Of a DNA stretch of 38,119 nucleotides, positions 25,747 through 33,235 are shown in pieces; positions within the stretch are counted from its first letter, which is position 1; every line of letters begins with the position of its first letter. The notes beneath the pieces are model-generated. The model did not search any database and was not told the DNA's origin. It saw only the letters and a program-made list of their open reading frames with translations. The position numbers and the translations under genes were made by a program. Source of the stretch: an uncultured Eubacteriales bacterium (GTDB lineage Bacteria > Bacillota > Clostridia > Peptostreptococcales > Anaerovoracaceae); assembly GCA_902763505.1 (NCBI GenBank), contig CACWSO010000021.1:1-38119 (forward strand). The letters run 5' to 3'.

Positions 25747-28623
25747 TCATAGCAGTTTCTGAATCATATCCATCATTTTCGGGACATCATAAGGCTTCGC
25801 TAAATGACCGTCCATCCCTAGTTCCATTGCGTTCTTCCGATCTTCCTCAAAAGCATTCGCAGTAACGGCTATAATCGGAATTGCAGCCTTTGCAGGATCC
25901 TCCAGCGCACGGATCCGTCTGGCCGCTTCGTAACCATCCATGACCGGCATCTGAATATCCATGAGAATAACATCGTAGTACCCATCCGAAGCATCTCTGA
26001 CCCTGTCGACCGTTTCCTGCCCGTTAACCGCAGTCTCGACCGCGAATCCTGCTTTCTCAAGAAGCGTTGTGGCGATCATTTGGTTCATCTCATTGTCTTC
26101 TGCCAGGAGGACACGTTTTCCTGTAAAATCATACTCATCCGGACTTGTTCTTGTCTTTTCTTTTCCAGCACTGTTTGCCGGAATAGCACTGATTTTGAAC
26201 GGAATATCGATGATAAATTCGCTGCCTTCTCCTTCTGCAGATTTAACAGAAATCGAACCTCCCATCTTCTCTACAACATTTTTTGTAATCGCCATACCAA
26301 GACCAGTACCCTGGATTCCGCTGACAGTTGAAGTTCTTTCCCGAGTGAATTCATCAAATATTGTTTTCTGAAATTCTTCACTCATGCCGATGCCATTATC
26401 CTTGACCGTAAATTCATATTCCGCGATATCACTTGAATCAGATGGTTTCTCAGTCACTGTCATATCTATTGCCCCGCCCTTAGGCGTGAACTTGATCGCA
26501 TTTGAAAGAACGTTCAGGAGCACCTGATTCAACCGGACTTTGTCTGTAACAATGTCTTCGTGAACGATATCATTCGTATCAATTTCCAATCTGAGTTCTT
26601 TCGTGAGGACGTCGGAGTAGATGATTGTTTTAATCCCGTCGATAACATCCGGAAGATGAACATCATCTTCTTCTATTATCAGTTTGCCGCTTTCGATGCG
26701 GCTCATATCCAATACATCGTTGATCAGAGCAAGAAGGTGCTGACTTGATACTGCGATCTTGTTAAGGTCATCCCGAACGTCTTCCTCGTTGCCGGCATGA
26801 GATAAAGCGAGATCCGTAAATCCTACAATAGCGTTCATCGGTGTACGCATATCGTGAGACATGTTATTTAAGAATGCCGTTTTCGCATGATTCGCCTGCT
26901 CTGCCTCTGCCAACGCCTCCGCAAGAGCAGTTTTGCTATCTGCCAGTGCGCGGTTCTTCTCCTCCAGTTCTATTCTTGCTGTTTCCTTTTCGCGCACTTC
27001 TTTTCTCGTTCGTCTAACGTCCCGGAACAGAAATGTAAATATGAATGCCGTGACAGCAAGCAGTGCCAGAATGAATGCAGCGATATGATCACGGATCATA
27101 TCACCAATGGTATAGGAATATAATTCCCCGGTATATCGATATGCGATGTTTTGGGCATAATCATCACCGACGACATTGATCCCGCGATTCAGGATCTTCA
27201 GCAGCCCTTCGTTGCCGATTTCAACACCGAAGCAGCGGTCGTCATTGCGCGAAAGTTGAGTCATGGACAATGTTTTATACTTGCTGTTCTTCAGAATATC
27301 GTTTGCCCTCAGTCCATTTAGCGTCGTGGATCTTGCCTCTCCAGCTTTCACTGCATCCAGACAATCATTGATCGATGGATACAACGTAATTTTTGCATCG
27401 GGGAAATACGTCCTGACATAGTAATACTGCATCCTGTTGTTTTCATTCACCGCAAAACTTTTAAGTGTGCTTTCATCATATGCCCCTTTGAAAATGAGTT
27501 CGGTTGATGATGATGCGATCGGTGTGGATTGATAGATTCCGCTTTCTTCGGAAAAATACAGTCCGCCTCCTACCGGAAACGCGACATCGATTTCTCCTGA
27601 AGAAATGGCTTTGATCATTTCATCATAGTTTTCATATCCACTATATGTGAGACTTAAATCGGTGATGCCCAGTTCATTCACTATCTCCGTTGAAAGATCC
27701 TTTACAATGCCTGTTGCATTTCCCTGCTCATCCGTATCGCTATATGGCAAATAATTCTCCAGATAACCGATGCGCAGATTATTATTCTGCATTAACCATT
27801 CCTTTTCAGCAGCTGAGAACGTTTTCGCAGAAAAAGTCGCCGGATAATACTTCGTTTTAAGAGAATGCAGATAGTTCGGTTCCTCCGTCGCCAGCATCGT
27901 CTGGGCAGCATTCAGTTCTTTTAGTATGTCTGGACGTTTTTTATTTACACACAAGTAATAATCCGATTCACCAAAAGGAAACAACACTTCTGCATGTTCC
28001 CTTCCATAAGCTCCGTCTCCTTCTGCAGCAAGAATATCTATCTTCCCGGAGTCGAAGTCTTCAAACAGAGCCTCGTAATCATGATATGGTTTAACGGTCG
28101 CTGCTACATGATGTTCCTCCAGAAACTTCTGCAGGACATCTTTCATCGCGCTGTCAAGCACTCCTATGGTTTTGCCGGAAAGATCGGCAGGATCTGTGGT
28201 GACATCTTTATCCGTATCATGCTTCACGAGACTATATATTTCATTACCCATCGCTGCGTCTGGATAACCGATAAGGTCCTGGCGATCTTCTTTCCAGGCC
28301 AGCCCCGCAAGTAGATCGATTTCACCATCCAGCAGCATTTGATACAGGTCTCCATAGTCCCCATAAACATATTCATATTTCCAGCCTGTATATTCGGACA
28401 TCTTCAAGTAATACTCATACGCATACCCTTTTTTGATGGCACCCTGTTCCGCGCCTTCTTCAAATACCTCATTTTCGTAATATCCGACTTTAACCACGTC
28501 CACGTTTTCCTCTGTGGCACCTACAGGTACTGAAATCGTCGACAGAACAAAAAACAAAGCCAGCAACAGGCTGAACAGTCTGCACATTCGAATCCTATGG
28601 TTCTTGGTCGTAGTAGTTTTCAT
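25747..28623 (-). CDS. hybrid histidine kinase with two solute-binding (SBP_bac_3) domains
   Basis: This 958-residue protein has a signal peptide (about 1-36) and two periplasmic-binding-protein-type domains in tandem. The first, at about 45-265, has [14 protein letters not shown] and the late [16 protein letters not shown]. The second, at about 275-505, has [19 protein letters not shown] and the [15 protein letters not shown] pattern. A membrane span (about 510-532), a coiled coil, HisKA with H590 ([16 protein letters not shown]), HATPase ([23 protein letters not shown]) and a receiver with D889 ([11 protein letters not shown]) follow. The architecture resembles BvgS/EvgS, but with no HPt domain. 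The SBP_bac_3 fold most often binds amino acids or other small polar solutes. A PuuD-like hydrolase gene follows immediately. Confidence 0.92.
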   Translation of the reverse strand: MKTTTTKNHRIRMCRLFSLLLALFFVLSTISVPVGATEENVDVVKVGYYENEVFEEGAEQGAIKKGYAYEYYLKMSEYTGWKYEYVYGDYGDLYQMLLDGEIDLLAGLAWKEDRQDLIGYPDAAMGNEIYSLVKHDTDKDVTTDPADLSGKTIGVLDSAMKDVLQKFLEEHHVAATVKPYHDYEALFEDFDSGKIDILAAEGDGAYGREHAEVLFPFGESDYYLCVNKKRPDILKELNAAQTMLATEEPNYLHSLKTKYYPATFSAKTFSAAEKEWLMQNNNLRIGYLENYLPYSDTDEQGNATGIVKDLSTEIVNELGITDLSLTYSGYENYDEMIKAISSGEIDVAFPVGGGLYFSEESGIYQSTPIASSSTELIFKGAYDESTLKSFAVNENNRMQYYYVRTYFPDAKITLYPSINDCLDAVKAGEARSTTLNGLRANDILKNSKYKTLSMTQLSRNDDRCFGVEIGNEGLLKILNRGINVVGDDYAQNIAYRYTGELYSYTIGDMIRDHIAAFILALLAVTAFIFTFLFRDVRRTRKEVREKETARIELEEKNRALADSKTALAEALAEAEQANHAKTAFLNNMSHDMRTPMNAIVGFTDLALSHAGNEEDVRDDLNKIAVSSQHLLALINDVLDMSRIESGKLIIEEDDVHLPDVIDGIKTIIYSDVLTKELRLEIDTNDIVHEDIVTDKVRLNQVLLNVLSNAIKFTPKGGAIDMTVTEKPSDSSDIAEYEFTVKDNGIGMSEEFQKTIFDEFTRERTSTVSGIQGTGLGMAITKNVVEKMGGSISVKSAEGEGSEFIIDIPFKISAIPANSAGKEKTRTSPDEYDFTGKRVLLAEDNEMNQMIATTLLEKAGFAVETAVNGQETVDRVRDASDGYYDVILMDIQMPVMDGYEAARRIRALEDPAKAAIPIIAVTANAFEEDRKNAMELGMDGHLAKPYDVPKMMDMIQKLL

Positions 28624-28701
28624 CTTTTATTACCTCACTCAGAATCCGCATCATCTGTTTCTGCTTTTCTGAATCTACTTATTATTTGAATTCTGTCTAT
28701 T

Positions 28702-30147
28702 TTAATCTCCCAGCAGGCAGCCCAGCTGCAAGTATTCTTCACCCTCGCCTAGTTCTCCCCTGCCGCCTATTTCTTTGGTCTGGGCCTCACCGCCGGAGAA
28801 CGTAATCACATTGATTCCCTCATAACCCATTTGACCGTACTCCTGGATGATGCCGTTGTGATTCGGGTACTGGTGGAATGTGCTGTGTCCTGCGCCTGTT
28901 TCGCCAATCCATTGGGCTTCGCCGTTTTCAAAGCAATAACACTGCAGCATGTAATCCGCTTCACAAGTGCCGGTCTGAATCAGGTATTCTGCCGAACCGT
29001 CGTTGTCAACATCGCAGAAAAACTCCAAACTATAATCAGGGAGCTGACCCTCGCTCTCCAGTTGATTGCGGACTGCGTCATAGGCTGCCTTTGCTTCCGC
29101 CGATACATTTACCTCCACTGCTTTCTCCGGCAGTTTCGCATTGTATTCCTCCGCGCTTTCTATGTCGCCCTCCGCGTAAGCATCCAGCAACTGTTCCATG
29201 GTTTCTCCGTATGTAGCCCCTTGCTGGTCCGGCTGGTCTGTCTCTGCATTATCGGCTGGTTCTGTCTGCAGAGCGCTCATCATTTCATCATAGGACTTGG
29301 CTATCGAGCCAAGTTCTTCCGCCTTTTCCCAAATGGCGCTATCATCCCCACGGCCGCTGCCTTTGAAGATGACCGCTTGATCCATGGCATCTCTGGAAGT
29401 TTCATACACTTCCATCCACGTAGCTTTGTCCGATGCCTTTCCGCTTTGGAAGAAATCGGCATCATCATAATCCACTTTATCTCTGGTCTCCACATAGGTG
29501 TCCCCATCGTACACGACGTAACTAAAAGTATACCCTGCAGCGTCAAGCTCCTTGACCGCGCCGGTGTCATCCATTTCATATCTGTTCAGCTGCGTGAAAA
29601 TCGTTTCATCGGTGATGGTCGAGTAAATCGCGAACTGGTTTGAATCCTTTTCTGTATAAATGATATATTCCGTCCCGCCTGCAGCGTAAACATCATAGAA
29701 CGGTTCTTCGGGCTCATCCCCTTCATACTGTCTGGCGTGCGTACAGATGTAGTTGACTTCTTCCGCACCGTTTTCTCCGCAAGTGTAGATGTTCAGCGCC
29801 GCTCTCACATTGTCATCCGCCCAGGCAACGAAGAGCAATTCCGGAACACCGTTATGGTTCAGATCGCAAAGTGCGGTTGCCTTTTTTGTGTCCTCTTCAT
29901 ACGTACTGTTCTCGTAATTGCGAATGGACATTTCGTTTTCTGAGAGCACCTCACGATACGCATTCTTCCAGACATCTTCCGAGACAGTCTGTGTCTGCTC
30001 CTGCGCCTTCGTTTCTTCCTCCGCATTTTGTGATGTTCCACCGCACGCGGTCAGTATCACCATACCTCCCGCTATCATGATGCAAGCTGCAATCAGAGTG
30101 AACCATTTTTTGAAATCCTTCTGGTGTCTTTGTTTTTCGTAGTCCAT
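28702..30147 (-). CDS. large lipoprotein of unknown function with EF-hand-like repeats
   Basis: This 481-residue protein has a basic start, a membrane/lipoprotein signal ending VILTAC (lipid Cys35) and an acidic Glu/Gln linker. Two similar segments carry Ca-binding-like loops, DLNHNGVPELLFV (about 105) and FCDVDNDGSAEYLIQ (about 385), separated by a helical region with many Asp and Glu. Proteins with such repeats are common cell-surface lipoproteins in Clostridia; no function is recognised. The start at 30147 is chosen because GGGAGG lies 7 bases before it. It stands alone, with a -10 box about 30 bases upstream. Confidence 0.75.
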   Translation of the reverse strand: MDYEKQRHQKDFKKWFTLIAACIMIAGGMVILTACGGTSQNAEEETKAQEQTQTVSEDVWKNAYREVLSENEMSIRNYENSTYEEDTKKATALCDLNHNGVPELLFVAWADDNVRAALNIYTCGENGAEEVNYICTHARQYEGDEPEEPFYDVYAAGGTEYIIYTEKDSNQFAIYSTITDETIFTQLNRYEMDDTGAVKELDAAGYTFSYVVYDGDTYVETRDKVDYDDADFFQSGKASDKATWMEVYETSRDAMDQAVIFKGSGRGDDSAIWEKAEELGSIAKSYDEMMSALQTEPADNAETDQPDQQGATYGETMEQLLDAYAEGDIESAEEYNAKLPEKAVEVNVSAEAKAAYDAVRNQLESEGQLPDYSLEFFCDVDNDGSAEYLIQTGTCEADYMLQCYCFENGEAQWIGETGAGHSTFHQYPNHNGIIQEYGQMGYEGINVITFSGGEAQTKEIGGRGELGEGEEYLQLGCLLGD

Positions 30148-30162
30148 TGTCTTCCCTCCCAT

Positions 30163-30259
30163 TCCTTACCTGTTGATTATACCATACGTCTTCTATCACT
30201 TAATGGTCAATCAAAAACGACCTTTCTGGTTCGAGTCCCTACCCATCTTATGCTCTGTC
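30163..30259. other. intergenic leader of the large lipoprotein gene
   Basis: On the minus strand a TATAAT (30181-30176) lies about 30 bases before the lipoprotein start and serves as a likely -10 box. No clear -35 is found at standard spacing. A tRNA T-arm-like GGTTCGAGTCCC (30229-30240) is present, but no tRNA can be folded around it. Confidence 0.4.
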
Positions 30260-30290
30260 AAAAAAAGAAATAGACGCCCTTTTGGGCGTC
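30260..30290 (-). terminator. terminator downstream of the HTH gene
   Basis: The perfect stem GACGCCC (30273-30279) / GGGCGTC (30284-30290) has a 4-base loop. On the minus strand it is followed by TATTTCTTTTTTT. It forms the end of intergenic element copy 1. Confidence 0.8.
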
Positions 30291-30393
30291 ATTTCATTCT
30301 TGGCGGAGGACAGGGGACTCGCAATTCTGTGAGCCCTTGCCACGCCTGCGTTTCAGCCGTTTTAAAAATGAGTTGTCCCACTATCATCTCCTT
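30289..30393 (-). repeat. intergenic element, copy 1 (most complete)
   Basis: Read on the minus strand, it opens AAGGAGATGATAGTGGG (30393-30377) and ends TGTCCTCCGCCA (30312-30301), directly before the hairpin terminator at 30273-30290. Related copies lie at 31461-31582 and 31754-31832, with a head fragment at 33147-33165. A 32-codon frame runs through it (30387-30289), opening MIVGQLIFKT and containing RVPCPPPR. The ATG abuts AAGGAG, while an in-frame GTG two codons later would sit at proper spacing. Translation is possible but unproven. Confidence 0.6.
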
Positions 30394-30497
30394 ATGTTTT
30401 AATTTGGATCTGGTGGTTTTTTACCATGAGATCACTTTTGAATCATTCCTCCTCAGCCTCTTTTCTATGAGTTCAACCGTGCTCTAAGTAAGTCGTT

Positions 30498-31187
30498 TTA
30501 CTGTATACCTGCTTCTTCGGCAATCTCTTTCAGGTGATACTTTACTGTCTTATCCTTAAACTCAATAACCAGAACGTCCTCATCGGTAAAAGGTGTATCT
30601 TGGCTGATTTCTTGTTCGTACTCACCCGGATAATCTCCCCTGTCATCGAAAGGCATTTTATATGTTGCGTAAGGAACAACTATTTGTTTATCCGGAGATG
30701 CAGTGTCGTTGGCCTTTGAATTTCGAAGCTCGATACATTTTCCGTTATTCAGTTTCCAGTAGAAGTCTATGCAATACTCCGGTCCCTGATCGACGCCGTC
30801 AACTTCATAGTGTTCCGTATAACTTGCCTTATGAGTGATTTCCACCTCGCTGCTCTTTACCGGTACGATTCCCCAATACAGCCACAGAAACATCGCCACG
30901 CCCAGCAGTATCGCTGCGACTGCGACTGGCAGTATGATTTTCAGGCGCTTGCCCCAATTGATTTCTTTATTCAGTTTTTCGGTCATATCTCTGTCTCCTT
31001 TCAGCATGGTATCCAGCGAAATATCAAACATATCGCTGATTTCAATCAAAGTAATCAGATCCGGATAGCTCTTTTCGTTTTCCCAGTTTGAGATTGTCTG
31101 GCGAGTCACATGGAGCATTTCACCGAGTTCTTCCTGGGTCATGTTATTCCTATCTCTTATATCCTGAATCGCTTTTCCCAGATTCAT
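30498..31187 (-). CDS. membrane-anchored HTH (XRE) regulator
   Basis: This 229-residue protein has an N-terminal XRE/HTH_3 domain (about 5-58, with MTQEELGEMLHVTRQTISNWENEKSYP), a membrane helix at about 81-105, and an outward-facing C-terminal domain of about 120 residues with no recognised family (IDFYWKLNNGKCIELR is part of it). Such one-component regulators bind DNA from the membrane and sense a signal outside. The start has AAAGGAGG about 8 bases upstream. A 27-bp palindrome overlaps its promoter and suggests autoregulation. The gene stands alone, followed by intergenic element copy 1 and a terminator. Confidence 0.85.
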   Translation of the reverse strand: MNLGKAIQDIRDRNNMTQEELGEMLHVTRQTISNWENEKSYPDLITLIEISDMFDISLDTMLKGDRDMTEKLNKEINWGKRLKIILPVAVAAILLGVAMFLWLYWGIVPVKSSEVEITHKASYTEHYEVDGVDQGPEYCIDFYWKLNNGKCIELRNSKANDTASPDKQIVVPYATYKMPFDDRGDYPGEYEQEISQDTPFTDEDVLVIEFKDKTVKYHLKEIAEEAGIQ

Positions 31188-31242
31188 AGTCCATCCTCCT
31201 TTCTGATTACTTCATACCATGCCGATACTTGAGACACTAGCA

Positions 31243-31293
31243 ATTATACTTTGACTCCGTAGTCTTTTGCACGCAAAGATTCTTTGCATGCAA
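31243..31293 (-). promoter_or_regulatory. promoter with nested palindromic operator for the HTH gene
   Basis: A TATAAT (31248-31243, minus) precedes the HTH start. Covering the -35 position is an inverted repeat with 13-bp arms, TTGCACGCAAAGA (31267-31279) and TCTTTGCATGCAA (31281-31293), with one mismatch and one central base. Each arm holds the smaller palindrome TTGCRTGCAA, with centres 17 bp apart. Binding by the encoded HTH protein is inferred. Confidence 0.6.
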
Positions 31294-31460
31294 CGGATTG
31301 CTTACAAATACATCAATCGTATTATAGACGGTGGCATGACCTTTGCCCCTCCGACGTTTTTCGCTCAGATCAGCTGTGCGCGGATTCAATCTGTCCACAG
31401 GACTGTGCCCCTCTTGCAGATTTGAATCTCGCGTCTTGAGTTCTTCAGAAGCGATATGAC

Positions 31461-31582
31461 AAAGGAGACCTTTTGGTCTCCTTTTCATCTTATGGTAAAG
31501 GACAAGTGAGTCGATTATTATTGTAAACCGTTGCCGTTTCTGCGTTACAGGTGATTTCAGAATATGTTATCTCACTATCCGA
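31461..31582 (-). repeat. intergenic element, copy 2 (diverged)
   Basis: On the minus strand it matches copy 1 in order: GATAGTGAGATAAC, then AACGCAG, then GACTCACTTGTCC and ACCA. It ends in a hairpin, AAAGGAGACC (31461-31470) / GGTCTCCTTT (31475-31484), whose arms differ from the copy 1 hairpin while the loop is again AAAA. Confidence 0.5.
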
Positions 31583-31753
31583 AGTCACTCTTCGTGTGAA
31601 CACTTTGATTCTTTTTCTTCAGCACTGCATGAAGGGTAGTTGAAGGTTCTTTGTAGCGTAACGCACTCAAGATACTCTTATGGTATTGGAAAGATGTGAA
31701 TGATAATTGTCAGATATTTGTAGATTATGTGTGGGAGCTATAAGAAAAACATC

Positions 31754-31784
31754 AAAAAAACGACTGTATATTTCAACAGTCGTT
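31754..31784 (-). terminator. terminator of the rubrerythrin fusion gene
   Basis: The stem AACGACTGT (31759-31767) / ACAGTCGTT (31776-31784) is followed on the minus strand by seven or so T residues. It lies about 50 bases after the stop at 31831. Confidence 0.85.
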
Positions 31785-31832
31785 TCGTATGGCGGAGGAC
31801 ATGGCGGTAGGCCGCATCCCACTCTCATCCTT
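31785..31832 (-). repeat. intergenic element, copy 3 (internally deleted)
   Basis: The minus strand reads AAGGATGAGAGTGGGA at the head (31832-31817) and TGTCCTCCGCCA at the tail (31801-31790), directly before a hairpin terminator. The middle of copy 1 is missing. The head overlaps the stop codon of the rubrerythrin fusion gene. Confidence 0.5.
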
Positions 31833-33036
31833 AGTAATTCTCTGCATTGACTTCGAAATAGCCTTGCGGATGGAAGCAGACAGGACATACATCCGGAGCC
31901 TCGGTGCCCAGAACTAAGTGGCCGCAGTTTCTGCATTCCCAAAGGGTCACGCCGCTCTTTTTGAAGACTTCCATAGCCTCGACGTTACTGAGCAGAGCTC
32001 TGTAGCGTTCTTCGTGGTGCTTTTCGATGGCTGCCACACCGCGGAACTGCTCGGCCAGATCATGGAATCCTTCCTCGTCAGCCTCGCGGGCCATACGGTC
32101 GTACATGTCGGTCCATTCGTAGTTCTCGCCGTCGGCGGCGGCAAGCAGGTTATGCGGTGTATCGCCCAGACCGCCGAGCGCCTTGTACCACAGCTTTGCG
32201 TGTTCCTTCTCGTTCTCTGCAGTCTTCAGGAACAACGCCGCTATCTGCTCATAGCCGGCCTTCTTCGCAACAGATGCGTAGTAGGTGTACTTGTTTCTCG
32301 CCTCAGATTCTCCTGCAAAAGCTTCCTGCAGGTTTTTTTCGGTTTTGGTTCCGGCATATGGATTTGCTTTTGCTTCACCTTCCGGCGCTGCGGCTTCCAC
32401 CACTCGCTCGAAATCGGACGCCGGGTGTTTGCAGAGCGGACAAGTAAAATCGTCCGGGATCGGATCGCCTTCGTAAACATATCCGCATATGGAGCAGACC
32501 CAGGTCACCTTGCCGCCGGCACCCTCACCGTCCGCACCGGCAGTCGCCGGCGCCAGCTTTCTCTGCGGCTTGATGTTGGCGTGGTAGTAAGCGTAGGTCG
32601 CTGCCGGAACGTCGCTGAGCACATCGCCGTCCGTCACATCCGCCAGGAACAGAGTGTGTGTTCCCAGATCCAGAGACTGCTTTACCGTTGCGGAAATGTA
32701 CGCGCAGGTTCCCTTTGTCACGCAAAGCGTTCCGTTCTCCACGCGCTTCGCATCTGCAAAATCTTCAAATTTATTGACGTCCCTTCCGGACTGGAATCCG
32801 AAGTGCCTGAACAGATCGAAGGACGCCGCTTCACTGATGACGGAAACCGTGAACTTGCCGGTCTCCTTGATGATGTCATGAGTAAAGTTCAGTTTATTGA
32901 CTGCAATCGTTATCTGGTTTGGATCTGTCGTGACCTGCGTCACGGTGTTGATGATACAGCCATTATCTTTTTCATCGTTTTTCGCTGTCAGAACGAACAG
33001 CCCGTAAGACAGCTTTTGCATACATTTATCATTCAT
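31831..33036 (-). CDS. flavin reductase-rubredoxin-rubrerythrin-rubredoxin fusion
   Basis: Four redox modules lie in one 401-residue chain. An FMN-binding flavin reductase domain (1-160) is followed by a rubredoxin (C181, C184, C200, C203; [22 protein letters not shown]). A four-helix di-iron rubrerythrin domain (about 228-355) has E243 and ExxH pairs E276/H279 and E338/H341. A second, shorter rubredoxin-like site (C368, C371, C384, C387) closes the chain. The first half is the plan of high-molecular-weight rubredoxin, which passes electrons from NAD(P)H-linked flavin to oxygen- or peroxide-reducing partners. With rubrerythrin attached, the protein should reduce H2O2 or O2 in the cytoplasm. 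The ribosome site AAAGGAGG and a TATAAT (33090-33085) precede it. It stands alone with its own terminator. Confidence 0.92.
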   Translation of the reverse strand: MNDKCMQKLSYGLFVLTAKNDEKDNGCIINTVTQVTTDPNQITIAVNKLNFTHDIIKETGKFTVSVISEAASFDLFRHFGFQSGRDVNKFEDFADAKRVENGTLCVTKGTCAYISATVKQSLDLGTHTLFLADVTDGDVLSDVPAATYAYYHANIKPQRKLAPATAGADGEGAGGKVTWVCSICGYVYEGDPIPDDFTCPLCKHPASDFERVVEAAAPEGEAKANPYAGTKTEKNLQEAFAGESEARNKYTYYASVAKKAGYEQIAALFLKTAENEKEHAKLWYKALGGLGDTPHNLLAAADGENYEWTDMYDRMAREADEEGFHDLAEQFRGVAAIEKHHEERYRALLSNVEAMEVFKKSGVTLWECRNCGHLVLGTEAPDVCPVCFHPQGYFEVNAENY

Positions 33037-33084
33037 TTCGAAAACCTCCTTTATCCCTGTAATACTTACTGATTATTCTGCTTT

Positions 33085-33090
33085 ATTATA
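33085..33090 (-). promoter_or_regulatory. -10 box of the rubrerythrin fusion gene
   Basis: A TATAAT on the minus strand lies about 50 bases before the start. The -35 region is weak, which would fit control by an activator or a peroxide-type regulator, but no known operator is recognised. Confidence 0.45.
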
Positions 33091-33146
33091 CTATATTTTA
33101 TGCTTCGTTGGTATTACTGCATCTGCTCCTTCACTTTTAGCTTTGA

Positions 33147-33165
33147 CCCACTATCATCCCCTTAT
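33147..33165 (-). repeat. head fragment of the intergenic element (copy 4)
   Basis: CCCACTATCATCCCCTTAT matches the head of copy 1 (30377-30395) at 18 of 19 bases. The tail and hairpin are absent. It lies 71 bases after the stop of the PHP-ATPase gene. Confidence 0.6.
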
Positions 33166-33235
33166 TATCAAAGTCGAATCCGATGGGTTCGGTCCATGAT
33201 ATCGTAACTTATCAACGATTTCTGCAGAGACAGTT

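Larger units (their letters stand above)
31189..31830. other. 642-bp gene-poor stretch
   Basis: Contains the HTH promoter and palindrome (31243-31293), element copies 2 and 3, and two hairpins. A frame of 83 codons (31488-31237, minus) starts inside the copy 2 hairpin and overlaps the HTH promoter, so it is not annotated as a gene. No RNA gene is recognised. Confidence 0.5.

Noticed and set aside
30225-30400. Possible tRNA: GGTTCGAGTCCC at 30229 and CCTCCGCCA at the end of element copy 1
   Set aside because: The two pieces lie on opposite strands and no acceptor stem, D-arm or anticodon arm can be formed around either.
31237-31488. 83-codon frame on the minus strand opening MKRRPKGLL
   Set aside because: It starts inside the hairpin of element copy 2, has no ribosome site of its own, and runs over the palindrome and -10 box of the HTH gene. 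The residue mix (many Arg, Lys, Asn, Cys) is that of non-coding DNA.
31918-33072. 384-codon frame antisense to the rubrerythrin fusion
   Set aside because: The minus-strand protein has complete rubredoxin and rubrerythrin ligand sets; the plus-strand frame is a by-product of its codon use and has no family-like features.
33170-33230. tRNA-like GGGTTCGGTCC near 33187-33197
   Set aside because: No cloverleaf can be built; it is only a T-arm-like word in the gap after the PHP-ATPase gene.
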